A DNA stretch of 64,000 bases from Amycolatopsis sp. CA-230715 (lineage in GTDB: Bacteria > Actinomycetota > Actinomycetes > Mycobacteriales > Pseudonocardiaceae): NCBI RefSeq assembly GCF_018736145.1, contig NZ_CP059997.1, positions 1,487,501 through 1,551,500 of the forward strand. Reading direction: 5' to 3'. Position 1 is the first letter of the stretch. Each line of letters begins with the position of its first letter. Shown in pieces: positions 45,977-54,391 of the stretch. A model generated the notes under the pieces. That model was not told the DNA's origin. It did no database searches and was given only the letters and a program-made list of their open reading frames with translations. The translations under genes and the position numbers were made by a program.

Positions 45977-46794
45977 GGTTGTCGACCCGCCATGATCTTC
46001 CCGACACTGGCAAGAGCCGGGTTGTCACGTGTCCAGTACTCGCCATGCGCATCGATACTCGGCAGTTCCAGTTCCCCGAGGGCAGTTGTACCTCGCGCGG
46101 AGGTAAAAACCTTGCCACCGAATTCCGGATCCGTAGGACTCGGGCCAAGGGGGTCGATCGGAAGCCCCTCGCCGGAGGGTGATCTTGGAAAGTTTGTAAG
46201 CTGGATTACGTCTTTGTCCGCGGTGGTAGAGAAGACATGGTCGGGCGGCATGTGAAGTTGACTGGCACGGTCTACGCCTACGCCTGGACTGGCAATGAGA
46301 ACCATGTCGTCCACGGGCAAATGTCCGTCGCGTGCGGCGTGGCCAATGAGAGTCGTTCCGTAGCTGTGGCCGATCGCGATATTGTGGGACGGCTGCCCCT
46401 GATGGCTTTCACGTAGACCTTGTTGGAAGTTGTCGAACGACTGCTTTCCACCATCGGCGTAACTCTCACTGGCGGCATTTTGGATAGCATCCGGAGCGTC
46501 GTAACCAAGCCAGGTAACTGTCGACACGGAGCCGCCACCGGCTTGAATCGCGGCACGATTCATCAAGTCAGCTCTGTCGACTTCGTCGTTGAAGCTGGCA
46601 AGGTCGGCCGTGGTTCCTGGGACGTAGGTCGAAACATTCGATGCCGTGTCCGGATTCCCTTTGGCCAAGATTACCTTTCCATCGTCTTGTGTGTCGATGT
46701 CGATAAGGTAGTATCTGTTGCTTTCTGGAGTATCTGGCGGCTGAACGAGTCGCTCGTGCAGCTTGTTCATTCCTTCTAACTTGCCGTCCAAAGT
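45973..46794 (-). pseudogene. DUF1023 alpha/beta-hydrolase, C-terminal part (split by IS)
   Basis: This fragment encodes the last 273 residues of a 557-aa protein. It holds the DUF1023 hydrolase core: YYLIDIDTQDDGKVILAKGNPDTA, VTWLGYDAPDAI, the nucleophile elbow IAIGHSYGTTLIGHAA, and a His candidate in SIDAHGEYW. It has lost its start to the insertion sequence. A TTG at 46791 is the first possible start, so any translation would give a truncated product. Joining Lys284 of the upstream part directly to this piece gives EDQLKTLDGKLEGMNKL without a break. Confidence 0.88.
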
Positions 46795-46799
46795 CTTAA
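46795..46799. repeat. Target-site duplication, left copy (CTTAA)
   Basis: CTTAA here and at 48377-48381 flank the insertion sequence directly, as expected for a 5-bp duplication made on insertion. Confidence 0.85.
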
Positions 46800-48376
46800 C
46801 TTGTCGTTTAAGGGCTCGGTGGGTGAGGTGTACCCCAGTTGATCATGAGTGCAGCCCTTGGTCGATGATTCCTCTTGCGACAGAAGGAAGATCGACTCAA
46901 GGGCTGCGTGATCAGTGTGCATGATGGTGATCGGGGGCAGGCGCTCGGGGACCTGAACCGGTTCCGGCAGGAGTTCTATGGGTGCTTGTCTCGCCGGTCC
47001 GATGGGTTGTTCGAGCTGGCCGATGCGGTGTTGTGCACTGATGGGCCGGTCCGGACACTGGTCGGGTTGTCGCTGGCGCCGGAGCATCGGCGTGGGCGTG
47101 GCGGCCTGTATGACGCGATCAACAACGGCCGGGTCGACCTCGATCGGTTGCGCACCGTGGTGGCCGGTCTGCCGTTGCCCCGCGCGGCGGATGGGCGGCT
47201 GGTGCTCGCGGTGGACGTTTCCCCGTGGTTACGGCCCGACGGCGCGACCTGTCCGGCCCGCTCGTTTTGTCACACCTACGGGCGCGGTAAGGACGAGCAC
47301 CGGATGATTCCTGGCTGGCCGTACTCGGTCGTGGCCGCGTTGGAGAGCGGGCGCACCTCGTGGACGGCGCTGCTGGACGCGGTCCGGCTACTGCCCGGCG
47401 CCGATGTCGCCGCGGTGACCACCGGACAGATCCGCGATGTGGTGGAACGACTCATCGCCGCGGGCCAGTGGCACCAGGGTGACCGGGAGATCCTGGTGGT
47501 CTTGGATGCTGGCTACGACGCGCCGCGCATCGCCTATCTGCTTGCCGATCTGCCTGTGCGGATCCTGGGGCGGATGCGCTCGGACCGAGTGTTGCGCCGC
47601 CCAGCACCGGCCCGGAGATCGGGTGTCGCCGGACGGCCGTCGCGCCACGGTGGCGAGTTCGTCTTCGGTGTCCCGGCCACCTGGGGTTCCGAGCATGTCG
47701 TGACCAGCACTGACACCCGGCTCTACGGATTGGCGACCGCGCAGGCGTGGAACCGGTTGCATCCCAAGCTGACCAGCAGGGCCGCCTGGACCGGCCACGA
47801 GGGACCGCTGCCGATCATCAAGGGGACGGTGATCCGGCTCCGGGTCGAGCGCCTGCCCAGCGGTGGAGTGAACAAACCAGTCTGGCTGTGGTTCTCCGGC
47901 GTCGATACCACCCCGGCCGAGGTCGACCGCTGCTGGCAGATGTTCCTGCGCCGCTTCGATATCGAACACACCTTCCGCCTGCTCAAGCAGACGCTCGGCT
48001 GGACACGGCCCCGGCTGCGCGCCCCGGAGGCCGCCGACCGCTGGACCTGGCTGATGATCGCCGTCCACACCCAACTCCGGCTGGCCCGGTCGTTGGTCAC
48101 CGATCTGCGCCGCCCCTGGGAACGCCCCGCCAACCCGACCAGACTGACCCCGGCCCGGGTCCGGCGCGGGTTCCGCAACATCCGCACGAAGACCACACGT
48201 CCAGCGGCGGCACCGAAACCCACCCGACCAGGACCAGGCCGCCCCGCCGGGTCGAAGAACTCCGTTACAGCGCAACGCTTCGACGTCGGACGCGTCCTCG
48301 CAACCGGCCAGGCACACGCTCGACCAACACACCACAAAAAAGGCACCAAACCACGCCGCACCACTTAAACGACAAG
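46800..48376 (+). mobile_element. 1577-bp insertion sequence in the DUF1023 gene
   Basis: The element starts with CTTGTCGTTTAAG and ends with its exact inverse CTTAAACGACAAG, giving 13-bp terminal inverted repeats. CTTAA direct repeats flank it. It carries one transposase gene. The right inverted repeat supplies the in-frame TAA that ends the upstream gene fragment. Excision of the element plus one CTTAA copy restores the host reading frame exactly, so the insertion is recent. Confidence 0.93.
46908..48368 (+). CDS. DDE transposase of the insertion sequence
   Basis: The 486-aa protein has the DDE triad of IS4/IS701-like transposases: Asp in LVLAVDVSPWLRPD near residue 104, Asp in ILVVLDAGYDAPRIAY near 200, and Glu in RRFDIEHTFRLLKQTLGW near 355. 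The sequence resembles the NF041680-type transposases of streptomycetes as I remember them. GTG 46908 is chosen, 5 nt after AAGGG; the frame opens at 46875. The C-terminus is Arg/Pro/Lys-rich and ends inside the right inverted repeat. It lies opposite to the disrupted gene. Confidence 0.88.
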   Translation: MISVHDGDRGQALGDLNRFRQEFYGCLSRRSDGLFELADAVLCTDGPVRTLVGLSLAPEHRRGRGGLYDAINNGRVDLDRLRTVVAGLPLPRAADGRLVLAVDVSPWLRPDGATCPARSFCHTYGRGKDEHRMIPGWPYSVVAALESGRTSWTALLDAVRLLPGADVAAVTTGQIRDVVERLIAAGQWHQGDREILVVLDAGYDAPRIAYLLADLPVRILGRMRSDRVLRRPAPARRSGVAGRPSRHGGEFVFGVPATWGSEHVVTSTDTRLYGLATAQAWNRLHPKLTSRAAWTGHEGPLPIIKGTVIRLRVERLPSGGVNKPVWLWFSGVDTTPAEVDRCWQMFLRRFDIEHTFRLLKQTLGWTRPRLRAPEAADRWTWLMIAVHTQLRLARSLVTDLRRPWERPANPTRLTPARVRRGFRNIRTKTTRPAAAPKPTRPGPGRPAGSKNSVTAQRFDVGRVLATGQAHARPTHHKKGTKPRRTT

Positions 48377-49228
48377 CTTAAGCTGGTCTTCAAGTTCGTG
48401 ATACTCGTTCTCTTGCGCTGGATCGCTTTCTTTCATGCCGTCAAGCTTGCGCCGAATCGCATCTCGTTGCTGTTGCAGGTCGCCAAGCTTTTGCTCAAAC
48501 ATGAACCGGTTTGCTCTATCTCTCACTTCGACGGGAAGTCCGTCCAACTTTCCTACTACACCAGGGTTTCCCTGCTCGTAGAAACTCTTTCCCGCGCCCG
48601 ACAGAGTCGCCCACCAGGCAGCGTTCTGGGCCGGAGTGGCGTTCGGCGGCGGATCGGGAAGAGTCAGGCCAACCTCCTTCAGACCTGCATCCGCTGCAGC
48701 GGCGACGGTGCCCTGGTGGAAGTCGGCGTACTCACCGAAGGCGGCCCGGAAGAAGAGCGAGTCGAGATCGTTGTCGATGTCCTCGGCAGTGCGCAGGGCT
48801 TGGGTGAGGTCGGCGACCACCTGCTCGTGCACGTGGGCGCGGTCCTCCGGGTGCATCTCCGGAGGCGGCTCTTTCCCGGCGAAGTCATCGGTGACCTGGC
48901 CGTTCGCGTCGACGGTGAAGCCGTACTTGCGGGCCAGTTCTTCGGCGGCTTCGATCGCGTGCTTGACGGGCGGGATGGCGTCGGAAGCCTGCATCAGCCC
49001 CTTGCTCACGGCGCTGGTGACCGCGGTCAGCGCCATGAGCCGGGTCATCAACTGCTGGTGGGTTCCTTGGGCGGCGTCGGCGGCGGGGCCGGTCCAGCTG
49101 GCCATCGGCATGAGACGGCCGAAGTCGTCGCCGGAGTGCACCAGGGTCTGCTGACGCTGACGGAGGGTAGTGGCGATCTCGTTGAGAACTTCGGGTTTCC
49201 AGTTCTTCACGTCGGCGAGGCTGACCAT
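48365..49228 (-). pseudogene. DUF1023 protein, N-terminal helical (WXG-like) part (split by IS)
   Basis: This fragment keeps the first 284 native residues: an N-terminal helical hairpin with a WxG-type turn (MASWTGPAADAAQGTHQQL near residue 45), like ESX-type WXG100 domains. Long helices follow, including FFRAAFGEYADFHQGTVAAAAD and a coiled-coil-like KLGDLQQQRDAIRRKLDGM. Beyond Lys284 the frame reads LVV into the insertion element and stops. The catalytic half is missing, so the product cannot be an active hydrolase. It could still act as a stable helical protein. Confidence 0.88.
48377..48381. repeat. Target-site duplication, right copy (CTTAA)
   Basis: The second CTTAA copy directly abuts the right inverted repeat of the insertion sequence. 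Confidence 0.85.
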
Positions 49229-49536
49229 CAGATCGGGCCTCCCGGCGCGTCGCTGCCCGGGATCGCCCCGGCCGCGGCGTGGTCACCGGCGACGTAGGTG
49301 TCGGCCGCGGTGGCGAACGCGGTTCCGTGCGCCTCCGCCCCGGTGCACCATTCGATGAACGTCATACTCCACGTGTCGGAGTACATCGTCGCGTTCGCAC
49401 CGGCCTTCGCGCCAGGCAACGCCCCAGCGACGCCAGCGACCGGTTTCCCGCAGTCCGCACCGCGCAGCTCCCCGAGCGCGGAATGCGCGGATCTGCTGGT
49501 CGCGCGCAGCGTTTCGGGCACGCTTGTGAAGCCCAT
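49228..49536 (-). CDS. Type VII secretion-like substrate (EspC/DUF2580-type)
   Basis: The 102-aa protein is two predicted helices around a W-containing turn (YSDTWSMTFIEW near residue 53). Near the end of the second helix it carries TYVAGD, a YxxxD motif of the kind that directs substrates to type VII (ESX) secretion. It is the first gene of an operon with the DUF1023 protein and a lipoprotein; its stop overlaps the next ATG by 1 nt. No ESX core genes are in the window, so any secretion system must be elsewhere. Confidence 0.65.
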   Translation of the reverse strand: MGFTSVPETLRATSRSAHSALGELRGADCGKPVAGVAGALPGAKAGANATMYSDTWSMTFIEWCTGAEAHGTAFATAADTYVAGDHAAAGAIPGSDAPGGPI

Positions 49537-49982
49537 AAAAGCCCTCCCCGGCTGTATGGATCACTACTACCTGTGCCAGTGAAACACCCTTGGGTGATCT
49601 CATCACACACTGGTAGGCACACAGTGACACATGCGCTACCGCTTGCGCACCCAGTTCGCTACTCAGGGGTGATGAGTAGTTCTACGCAGCACGAGACCCC
49701 GACGGGTCGCTTCGGCTCCCGCCGGGACTCGTTTACCCCGGCGGACATCTCCAGCCGGGAGGGGCAGGAAAGGTGCCCGCGGTCCTGCCCGGCCTACGCC
49801 GGGAGGTCCTGGACGCGTGTTTGTGCAAGGCATCCCGGCTCACGCGGGGTTCGCACACCGCCATGACCGACACGCAAGCCCGAGCAGCGCCATGTCCCGC
49901 ATATCGGTTCCGAGGCAACTGACCCGGCGAATACGGCAATTCTCCACTCGTACCCACTCCGCTAGAGCAAACTACGATCGGA
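49537..49982. other. Intergenic region without a convincing gene
   Basis: This 446-bp stretch includes the 5' region of the T7SS-like operon and the 3' end of the HAD gene. Two short frames exist (plus 49672-49866, 64 codons; minus 49733-49957, 74 codons). Neither has a ribosome site with good spacing or a recognisable domain. An IR-like TTTACCCCGGC/GCCGGGA patch near 49733-49760 has no clear function. Confidence 0.5.
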
Positions 49983-50669
49983 TCAAACCGGCGCGCCGTT
50001 CGCTGGAGCGAGGGAGCCGACCAGCCGGATCAGCACGCCGTCCGGCAACGCTTCCAGGTCGTCGAGGCCAGCCAGGTCCCAGGTCGGCATCGGGTCCACC
50101 GGTCCACCGACCCCGAGCACGGGCATACCGGCCGCGATGGCCGCACGCACGCCTGCCGACGCGTCCTCGACGACCGCGCACCACATGGGATCGACGCCGA
50201 GGCGCCGTGCCGCGAGCAGGTAGCCAGCCGGGTCCGGTTTGCCCGCGTCGACCTGCTCCGCGGTCACCAGCACGTCCGGGACCGGAAGACGGGCGGCGGC
50301 GAGTTTCGCCCTGGCCAGTGGCTTCGTGGACGCGGTGACGATGGCCCACGGCATGTCGTCCAGCGACGCCAGCAGCCGAGCGGCACCGGGTAGCGCGCGC
50401 ACGCCGTCGGTGTCGTTGAGTTCGTAGCCGAGCAGAGCTTGGGAATCTGCGAGGTTTTCGGCGGCGGAGCGCCGCGGGAGCACCTCGGCCATGACCTCGT
50501 GGCCCGGCCTGCCGTGCGTGCGGTGGAAGAACGACTCCAGCGGGACGCCGACCGCCTCGGCCCAGCGCTGCCAGCTGCGCCTGGTGACCGCGTGGGAATC
50601 CACCAGCGTTCCGTCCAGGTCGAGCAGGAGTGCGCGGACCCGCAACTCCGCCCTTATTTTGTTCTCCAT
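49983..50669 (-). CDS. HAD family hydrolase (subfamily IA, sugar-phosphatase/phosphoglucomutase-like)
   Basis: The 228-aa protein has the four HAD motifs: LLLDLDGTLVDSH (nucleophile and acid Asp, about residue 17), WAIVTASTKPLARAKL (Ser/Thr, about 109), DAGKPDPAGYL (Lys, about 140) and CAVVEDASAGVRAAIAAGM (acidic pair, about 163). A helical cap lies between motifs I and II. It probably dephosphorylates a sugar phosphate. It is divergent from a ROK regulator only 23 bp away, with a -10-like TATTAT 6 nt before its ATG. Confidence 0.88.
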   Translation of the reverse strand: MENKIRAELRVRALLLDLDGTLVDSHAVTRRSWQRWAEAVGVPLESFFHRTHGRPGHEVMAEVLPRRSAAENLADSQALLGYELNDTDGVRALPGAARLLASLDDMPWAIVTASTKPLARAKLAAARLPVPDVLVTAEQVDAGKPDPAGYLLAARRLGVDPMWCAVVEDASAGVRAAIAAGMPVLGVGGPVDPMPTWDLAGLDDLEALPDGVLIRLVGSLAPANGAPV

Positions 50670-50685
50670 GAGTACATAATAAGAT
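50653..50685. promoter_or_regulatory. Overlapping divergent -10 elements and inverted repeat (HAD/ROK)
   Basis: On the plus strand TAAGAT (50680-50685) ends 7 nt before the ROK ATG. On the minus strand TATTAT (50676-50681) ends 6 nt before the HAD ATG. The two hexamers overlap by 2 bp. An inverted repeat, CTTATT (50653-50658) and AATAAG (50678-50683), spans the HAD start codon and both -10s, a plausible ROK operator. Confidence 0.6.
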
Positions 50686-50692
50686 AGGGGGC

Positions 50693-51868
50693 ATGCCGAA
50701 GGAAGGGAGCAGGCTGACCGAACAGCCGGAAGTCGCGCCCCGCACCGCCGCCGCGCGGATCCTGACGCTGCTGCACGACAGCGGTCCGTTGTCGCGCACC
50801 AGCGCGACCGCGACCCTCGGGCTGGCGCGCAGCGCCGTGGGGACCGCCCTTGCCGAACTCGACGCGCTGGGACTGGTCCGCACGACGGCCCACACCATCG
50901 CGGGCTCCGGGCGCGGCAGGCCGTCGCCGCTGATCACGCCCGCCCCGACCGGTCCCTTCGTCGTCGCGTGCGCGCTGCGCCCCGAATCCCTGAGGGTCAC
51001 CACCGGCACGATCGGCGCTCCCATCGCGCCACCGCGGCACCGCGCGCTCGGCGCACGCGACGTCGCCCCGGAACGGCTGGCGGCCGTCGTCGCCGAACAG
51101 GTCGAGCACGCGGTCCGGCAGCAAGCGGGCACCGGCCGTGCGTGCGCGGGCGTCGCCGTCGCGATCCCCGGCGCGCTGCGCCAAGACGACGGGTTCGTGC
51201 ACTCCTCGCTGTGCTACGACTGGGCCGACGTGCCGTTCGGGACACTTCTGGCGGCACACCTGCCCGGCCTCCCGCTGCACTTCGACCGGGACAGCAACCT
51301 CACCGCCAAGGCCGAATACCGCCGCGGCGCCGCGGCCGGTGCGGCGAACGCCCTGGTGCTCACCTGCGACGGCAAGGGCATCGGCGGCGCGGTGCTGAAC
51401 GCGGGCGCCTTGTTCACCGGCGGCGGGCACGCGGTGGAGGCAGGGCACCTCATGGTCGACTCCCGTGGCGAGCCCTGCCCGTGCGGTTCGCGAGGATGCC
51501 TGGAGCGCTATGCCGACGGCGTGGCACTGGCTCGCGCGGCCGCCACCTCCACCGCCGAGAAAGCCTTGTGCGCCAAGTCCCCGCGGGCACAGCGCGCCCG
51601 ACGGCACGCCGCGGGCATCCTCGGCTCCGGGCTCGCCGGGCTGGCCACCGTGCTGGACCCCGACCGCATCGTGCTCACCGAGTTCCTCGCCGACCTGCTG
51701 GCGGCCGAGCCGGACGTGCTGACCCGGGAATTCCACCGAGCCTCACTGCTGGCTCGCACCAGGGGCCTCCGGCCGGTTCCCGGTGAACTCGCCGAGCCGC
51801 TGCTCACCGGCGCCGTCGACCACGCCTTCACCCCGTTACTGCGCGATCCCCACCAGATCGTCGGCTGA
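50693..51868 (+). CDS. ROK family transcriptional regulator
   Basis: The 391-aa protein has an N-terminal winged HTH (AARILTLLHDSGPLSRTSATATLGLARSAVGTALAEL, from about residue 19). A ROK kinase-like domain follows, with the zinc-binding PCPCGSRGCLERYA near residue 263 and ALVLTCDGKGIGGAVLNAG near 220. ROK repressors of the NagC/XylR type sense sugars. It probably regulates itself and the divergent HAD phosphatase gene through the 23-bp region between them. Its 3' end overlaps the Lnt-like gene by 41 nt, tail to tail. Confidence 0.85.
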   Translation: MPKEGSRLTEQPEVAPRTAAARILTLLHDSGPLSRTSATATLGLARSAVGTALAELDALGLVRTTAHTIAGSGRGRPSPLITPAPTGPFVVACALRPESLRVTTGTIGAPIAPPRHRALGARDVAPERLAAVVAEQVEHAVRQQAGTGRACAGVAVAIPGALRQDDGFVHSSLCYDWADVPFGTLLAAHLPGLPLHFDRDSNLTAKAEYRRGAAAGAANALVLTCDGKGIGGAVLNAGALFTGGGHAVEAGHLMVDSRGEPCPCGSRGCLERYADGVALARAAATSTAEKALCAKSPRAQRARRHAAGILGSGLAGLATVLDPDRIVLTEFLADLLAAEPDVLTREFHRASLLARTRGLRPVPGELAEPLLTGAVDHAFTPLLRDPHQIVG

Positions 51869-53324
51869 GGGTCTTCGGGTGCGCGAAGACCAGACCGGCC
51901 AGCGTGATCGCGAGGCAGAGCCAGGCGGACCAGTCGCCGAGCCGGGTGTAGAGCGTCGCGCCGGGACCGGTCGGCACCTCGGCGGTGACCGTGGTGAACG
52001 GGGCCGTGCCGCCGGTGCGCGCCTCGCCGGTCACCCGGCCGAAGCCGTCGGAGACCATGAGGCTGCCGTTCGCGTCGGAAAAGACGACGGGCAGCCCGTT
52101 TTCCACACCGCGCACGAGTGAATTGCGGCTGTGCTGCCAGCCGCCCTCGTCGTTGTTGCCAGGGGGAACCGCGAGTTCCGCCGGAATCGCGAGCAGCCGC
52201 GCGCCCGCCGCGGCGGAATCCCTGATCGGATTGGCGAAGTTGGCGTCCCCGCAGATCACCATGGCGGTCGAAACCTCGGCGCCGGGCACGAAACCCAGTT
52301 CGCGGCCGGGTGGGCTGACCATGTCGTGGTGCTTGAGGTAGCGCGCCGGAGCCGCGCCGTCGGCGGGGAAAGCCAAGGCGTAGTCGTAGTTGTGCTTGCC
52401 TTTCCGGTCGTAGTACTCGAAACCGAGCACAATGGACAAACCCCTGGCCTTGGCCGCCTGGCGCATCGGGCCGACCAGCTCGGCAGGCCACTCCTGCTCC
52501 GCGCTGAACGCGGCCTCGGGCAGCACCACGAGCCGCACCCCGTCCGGCAGCGACGTGATCTCTCGGACGTAGGCCGCGACGAGTTCGCGCCCCTCCTGGC
52601 CACCGACATCGGGCCCCCAGTGGTAGCCCGCGTTCTGGGTGATCGCGGCCAGGCGTTGCGGCGCACCCGTCCCTCCCCCGCTCGCCAGCCGCAGCGCGCC
52701 GCCGCCCAGTGCCAGCGCGAGCACGACGGCGGCGACAGCACCGGCACGGATCCGCGCGGCCCGCGCGACATCGGGCGCGCAGAGCGCCGCGATCGCGCAG
52801 GCGGGCAGCAGGACCAGGAACTCGACTCCCCACATGCCCGCCCACGACGCCGTCTGCAGCACGACCGGCGCGTCGCCCTGGTCGTTGGCGAGGCTGCCCA
52901 TCATCCCCATCGGGTTGACCACGGTGACGAGGTAGACCGCGCCGGTCCACGCCGCCGGGGCCGCCAAGGTGGCCAGCAGCGCACGGCGGCGGCGCACCAG
53001 CGCCCAGAACACCCACACGGCGAAGGTGAACAGCAGCGACATACCGACGTCCATGATGATCCCGAACGGCCACAGCGGCTCGTCGCCCGAATGCGACTGG
53101 TAGCCCCACACATTCGCGGTGCCCAGCAGAAACGCCCCGAAAGCGACACCGGCGGCCGTCCAGCCGCCGGCACGGGTCGCCAGCACCAGCACCGGAATCG
53201 GCGCGATCCAGGTCAGCACCGCGATCGGGGAAAGGCCGGTGCCGAAGTAGAAAAGCACCGCCGAGCACAGCAACGCGCCCAACACCCCGGCCGTCCGCGC
53301 GGATCGTTCAGTCCCGATACCCAT
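51828..53324 (-). CDS. Apolipoprotein N-acyltransferase-like membrane nitrilase
   Basis: The 498-aa protein has six to seven N-terminal membrane segments, then a carbon-nitrogen hydrolase domain from about residue 225 and a final membrane helix near 470. Candidate catalytic residues are Glu in LVVLPEAAFSAEQEW, Lys in RYLKHHDMVSPPG and Cys in MVICGDANFANP. This is the layout of Lnt, which N-acylates lipoproteins at the outer leaflet. The active-site Cys context (ICGDANF) differs from the usual Lnt CYE, so a different acyl transfer or amidase role is possible. Confidence 0.78.
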   Translation of the reverse strand: MGIGTERSARTAGVLGALLCSAVLFYFGTGLSPIAVLTWIAPIPVLVLATRAGGWTAAGVAFGAFLLGTANVWGYQSHSGDEPLWPFGIIMDVGMSLLFTFAVWVFWALVRRRRALLATLAAPAAWTGAVYLVTVVNPMGMMGSLANDQGDAPVVLQTASWAGMWGVEFLVLLPACAIAALCAPDVARAARIRAGAVAAVVLALALGGGALRLASGGGTGAPQRLAAITQNAGYHWGPDVGGQEGRELVAAYVREITSLPDGVRLVVLPEAAFSAEQEWPAELVGPMRQAAKARGLSIVLGFEYYDRKGKHNYDYALAFPADGAAPARYLKHHDMVSPPGRELGFVPGAEVSTAMVICGDANFANPIRDSAAAGARLLAIPAELAVPPGNNDEGGWQHSRNSLVRGVENGLPVVFSDANGSLMVSDGFGRVTGEARTGGTAPFTTVTAEVPTGPGATLYTRLGDWSAWLCLAITLAGLVFAHPKTLSRRSGGDRAVTG

Positions 53325-53350
53325 CGATCATTCCCCCTGTCATGTCTACA

Positions 53351-53379
53351 GCGTACACCCGAGCGTATACGGCGTACAC
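53351..53379. promoter_or_regulatory. GCGTACAC direct repeats around CGTATACG
   Basis: GCGTACAC occurs at 53351-53358 and 53372-53379, 21 bp apart (two helical turns). The palindrome CGTATACG (53364-53371) lies between them. The array sits 30-55 bp upstream of the Lnt-like gene and is a good candidate operator. Confidence 0.5.
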
Positions 53380-53466
53380 ATGCTTGACCACAGGGGAATT
53401 CCCTGACACACCCGCGAGTGGCCCCCTAGGGGTAGTACCCCTTGTTGTCCACAAAGGACATAACGC

Positions 53467-54381
53467 TCAGGAGGGCACCGCGGTGATCGCGATCGTCCGA
53501 TCCTCCAGGCTCCCGCAGTAGAGCTTCCCGTCGCGCTCGCGGACACCGGTCAACATGTGGAAACCCTCGATCTCGCCGCGCAGTTCGTGCACCACGGTGC
53601 CGTCGGCGGCCACCGCGAGCACGCCGACTTCGCGGCCGGGCGACGGTTGCAGCCACCGGGGCAGCCTCCGCACGGCGAGCCGCACGGGCGCGGGGAGTTT
53701 GCGCACGAGATCGAGCGCGGGCACCTTCGGGCTCGCCTGGGTGATCCAGATCAGGCCGTCGCTGCCGGTGGAAATGTTGTCGGGGAAACCGGGCAGGCCG
53801 GTGACGAGATCGGTCACCGCGCCGCCGGGCAGCGATACCCTGCGGACGCGGCACGCGCCGGTTTCGGCGACCGCGACGAACGACTCGTCCGGGGCGAGTG
53901 CGACGCCGTTGGCGAATTCCAGGCCGTCGGCGACCAGCGACATTTCGCCGTCCGGGGTGCGCCGGAGCAGCCTGCCGCCCTGCTCGCTTTCGATCAGATC
54001 GTCTCGCCAGTTGTCGATGCCGAACCGTTCGGTCGAGTCGGTGAAGAAAATGGTGCCGTCCGCCGCGACCGCGGCGTTGTTGCAGAACACGAACGGCTTG
54101 CCGAGTGCTTCGGTCGCCAGCACGCGCACCGCGCCGTCGACGGGGTTCACCAGCAGCAGCCCGGCCCGCGCGTCACAGACGAGCAGGTCGTCGCCGTAGA
54201 ACTCGATACCCAGCGGCCTGCCGCCGGTGTCGGCGACGACCTCGATCCGGCGGCCGTCGTCACCGATCCTGATGATCCGGCCGTCGACGAGCCCGGTGTA
54301 CACCCGGCCTTCGCCGTCCACGAGGACGTCCTCCGGGCCGTCGCCGTTGACCTGCACGACCGTGACCTCGCCGAACCGCAT
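53467..54381 (-). CDS. SMP-30/gluconolactonase/strictosidine-synthase-like beta-propeller protein
   Basis: The 304-aa protein shows six-bladed propeller motifs: GPEDVLVDGEGRVYTGLVDG, FCNNAAVAADGTIFFTDST with the Ca-binding Asn/Asp pattern, FANGVALAPDESFVAVAETG, and GFPDNISTGSDGLIWITQAS. Relatives are lactonases or strictosidine synthase-like enzymes. No signal peptide is visible. It starts 10 nt after the phosphoglycerate-mutase-like gene and is the last gene of a four-gene operon. Confidence 0.8.
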   Translation of the reverse strand: MRFGEVTVVQVNGDGPEDVLVDGEGRVYTGLVDGRIIRIGDDGRRIEVVADTGGRPLGIEFYGDDLLVCDARAGLLLVNPVDGAVRVLATEALGKPFVFCNNAAVAADGTIFFTDSTERFGIDNWRDDLIESEQGGRLLRRTPDGEMSLVADGLEFANGVALAPDESFVAVAETGACRVRRVSLPGGAVTDLVTGLPGFPDNISTGSDGLIWITQASPKVPALDLVRKLPAPVRLAVRRLPRWLQPSPGREVGVLAVAADGTVVHELRGEIEGFHMLTGVRERDGKLYCGSLEDRTIAITAVPS

Positions 54382-54391
54382 CGGGTGCTCC

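Noticed and set aside
49672..49866. A 64-codon frame starting MSSSTQHETP
   Set aside because: Arg/Ser/Pro-rich, no domain, poor ribosome-site spacing, and no neighbours that would support it.
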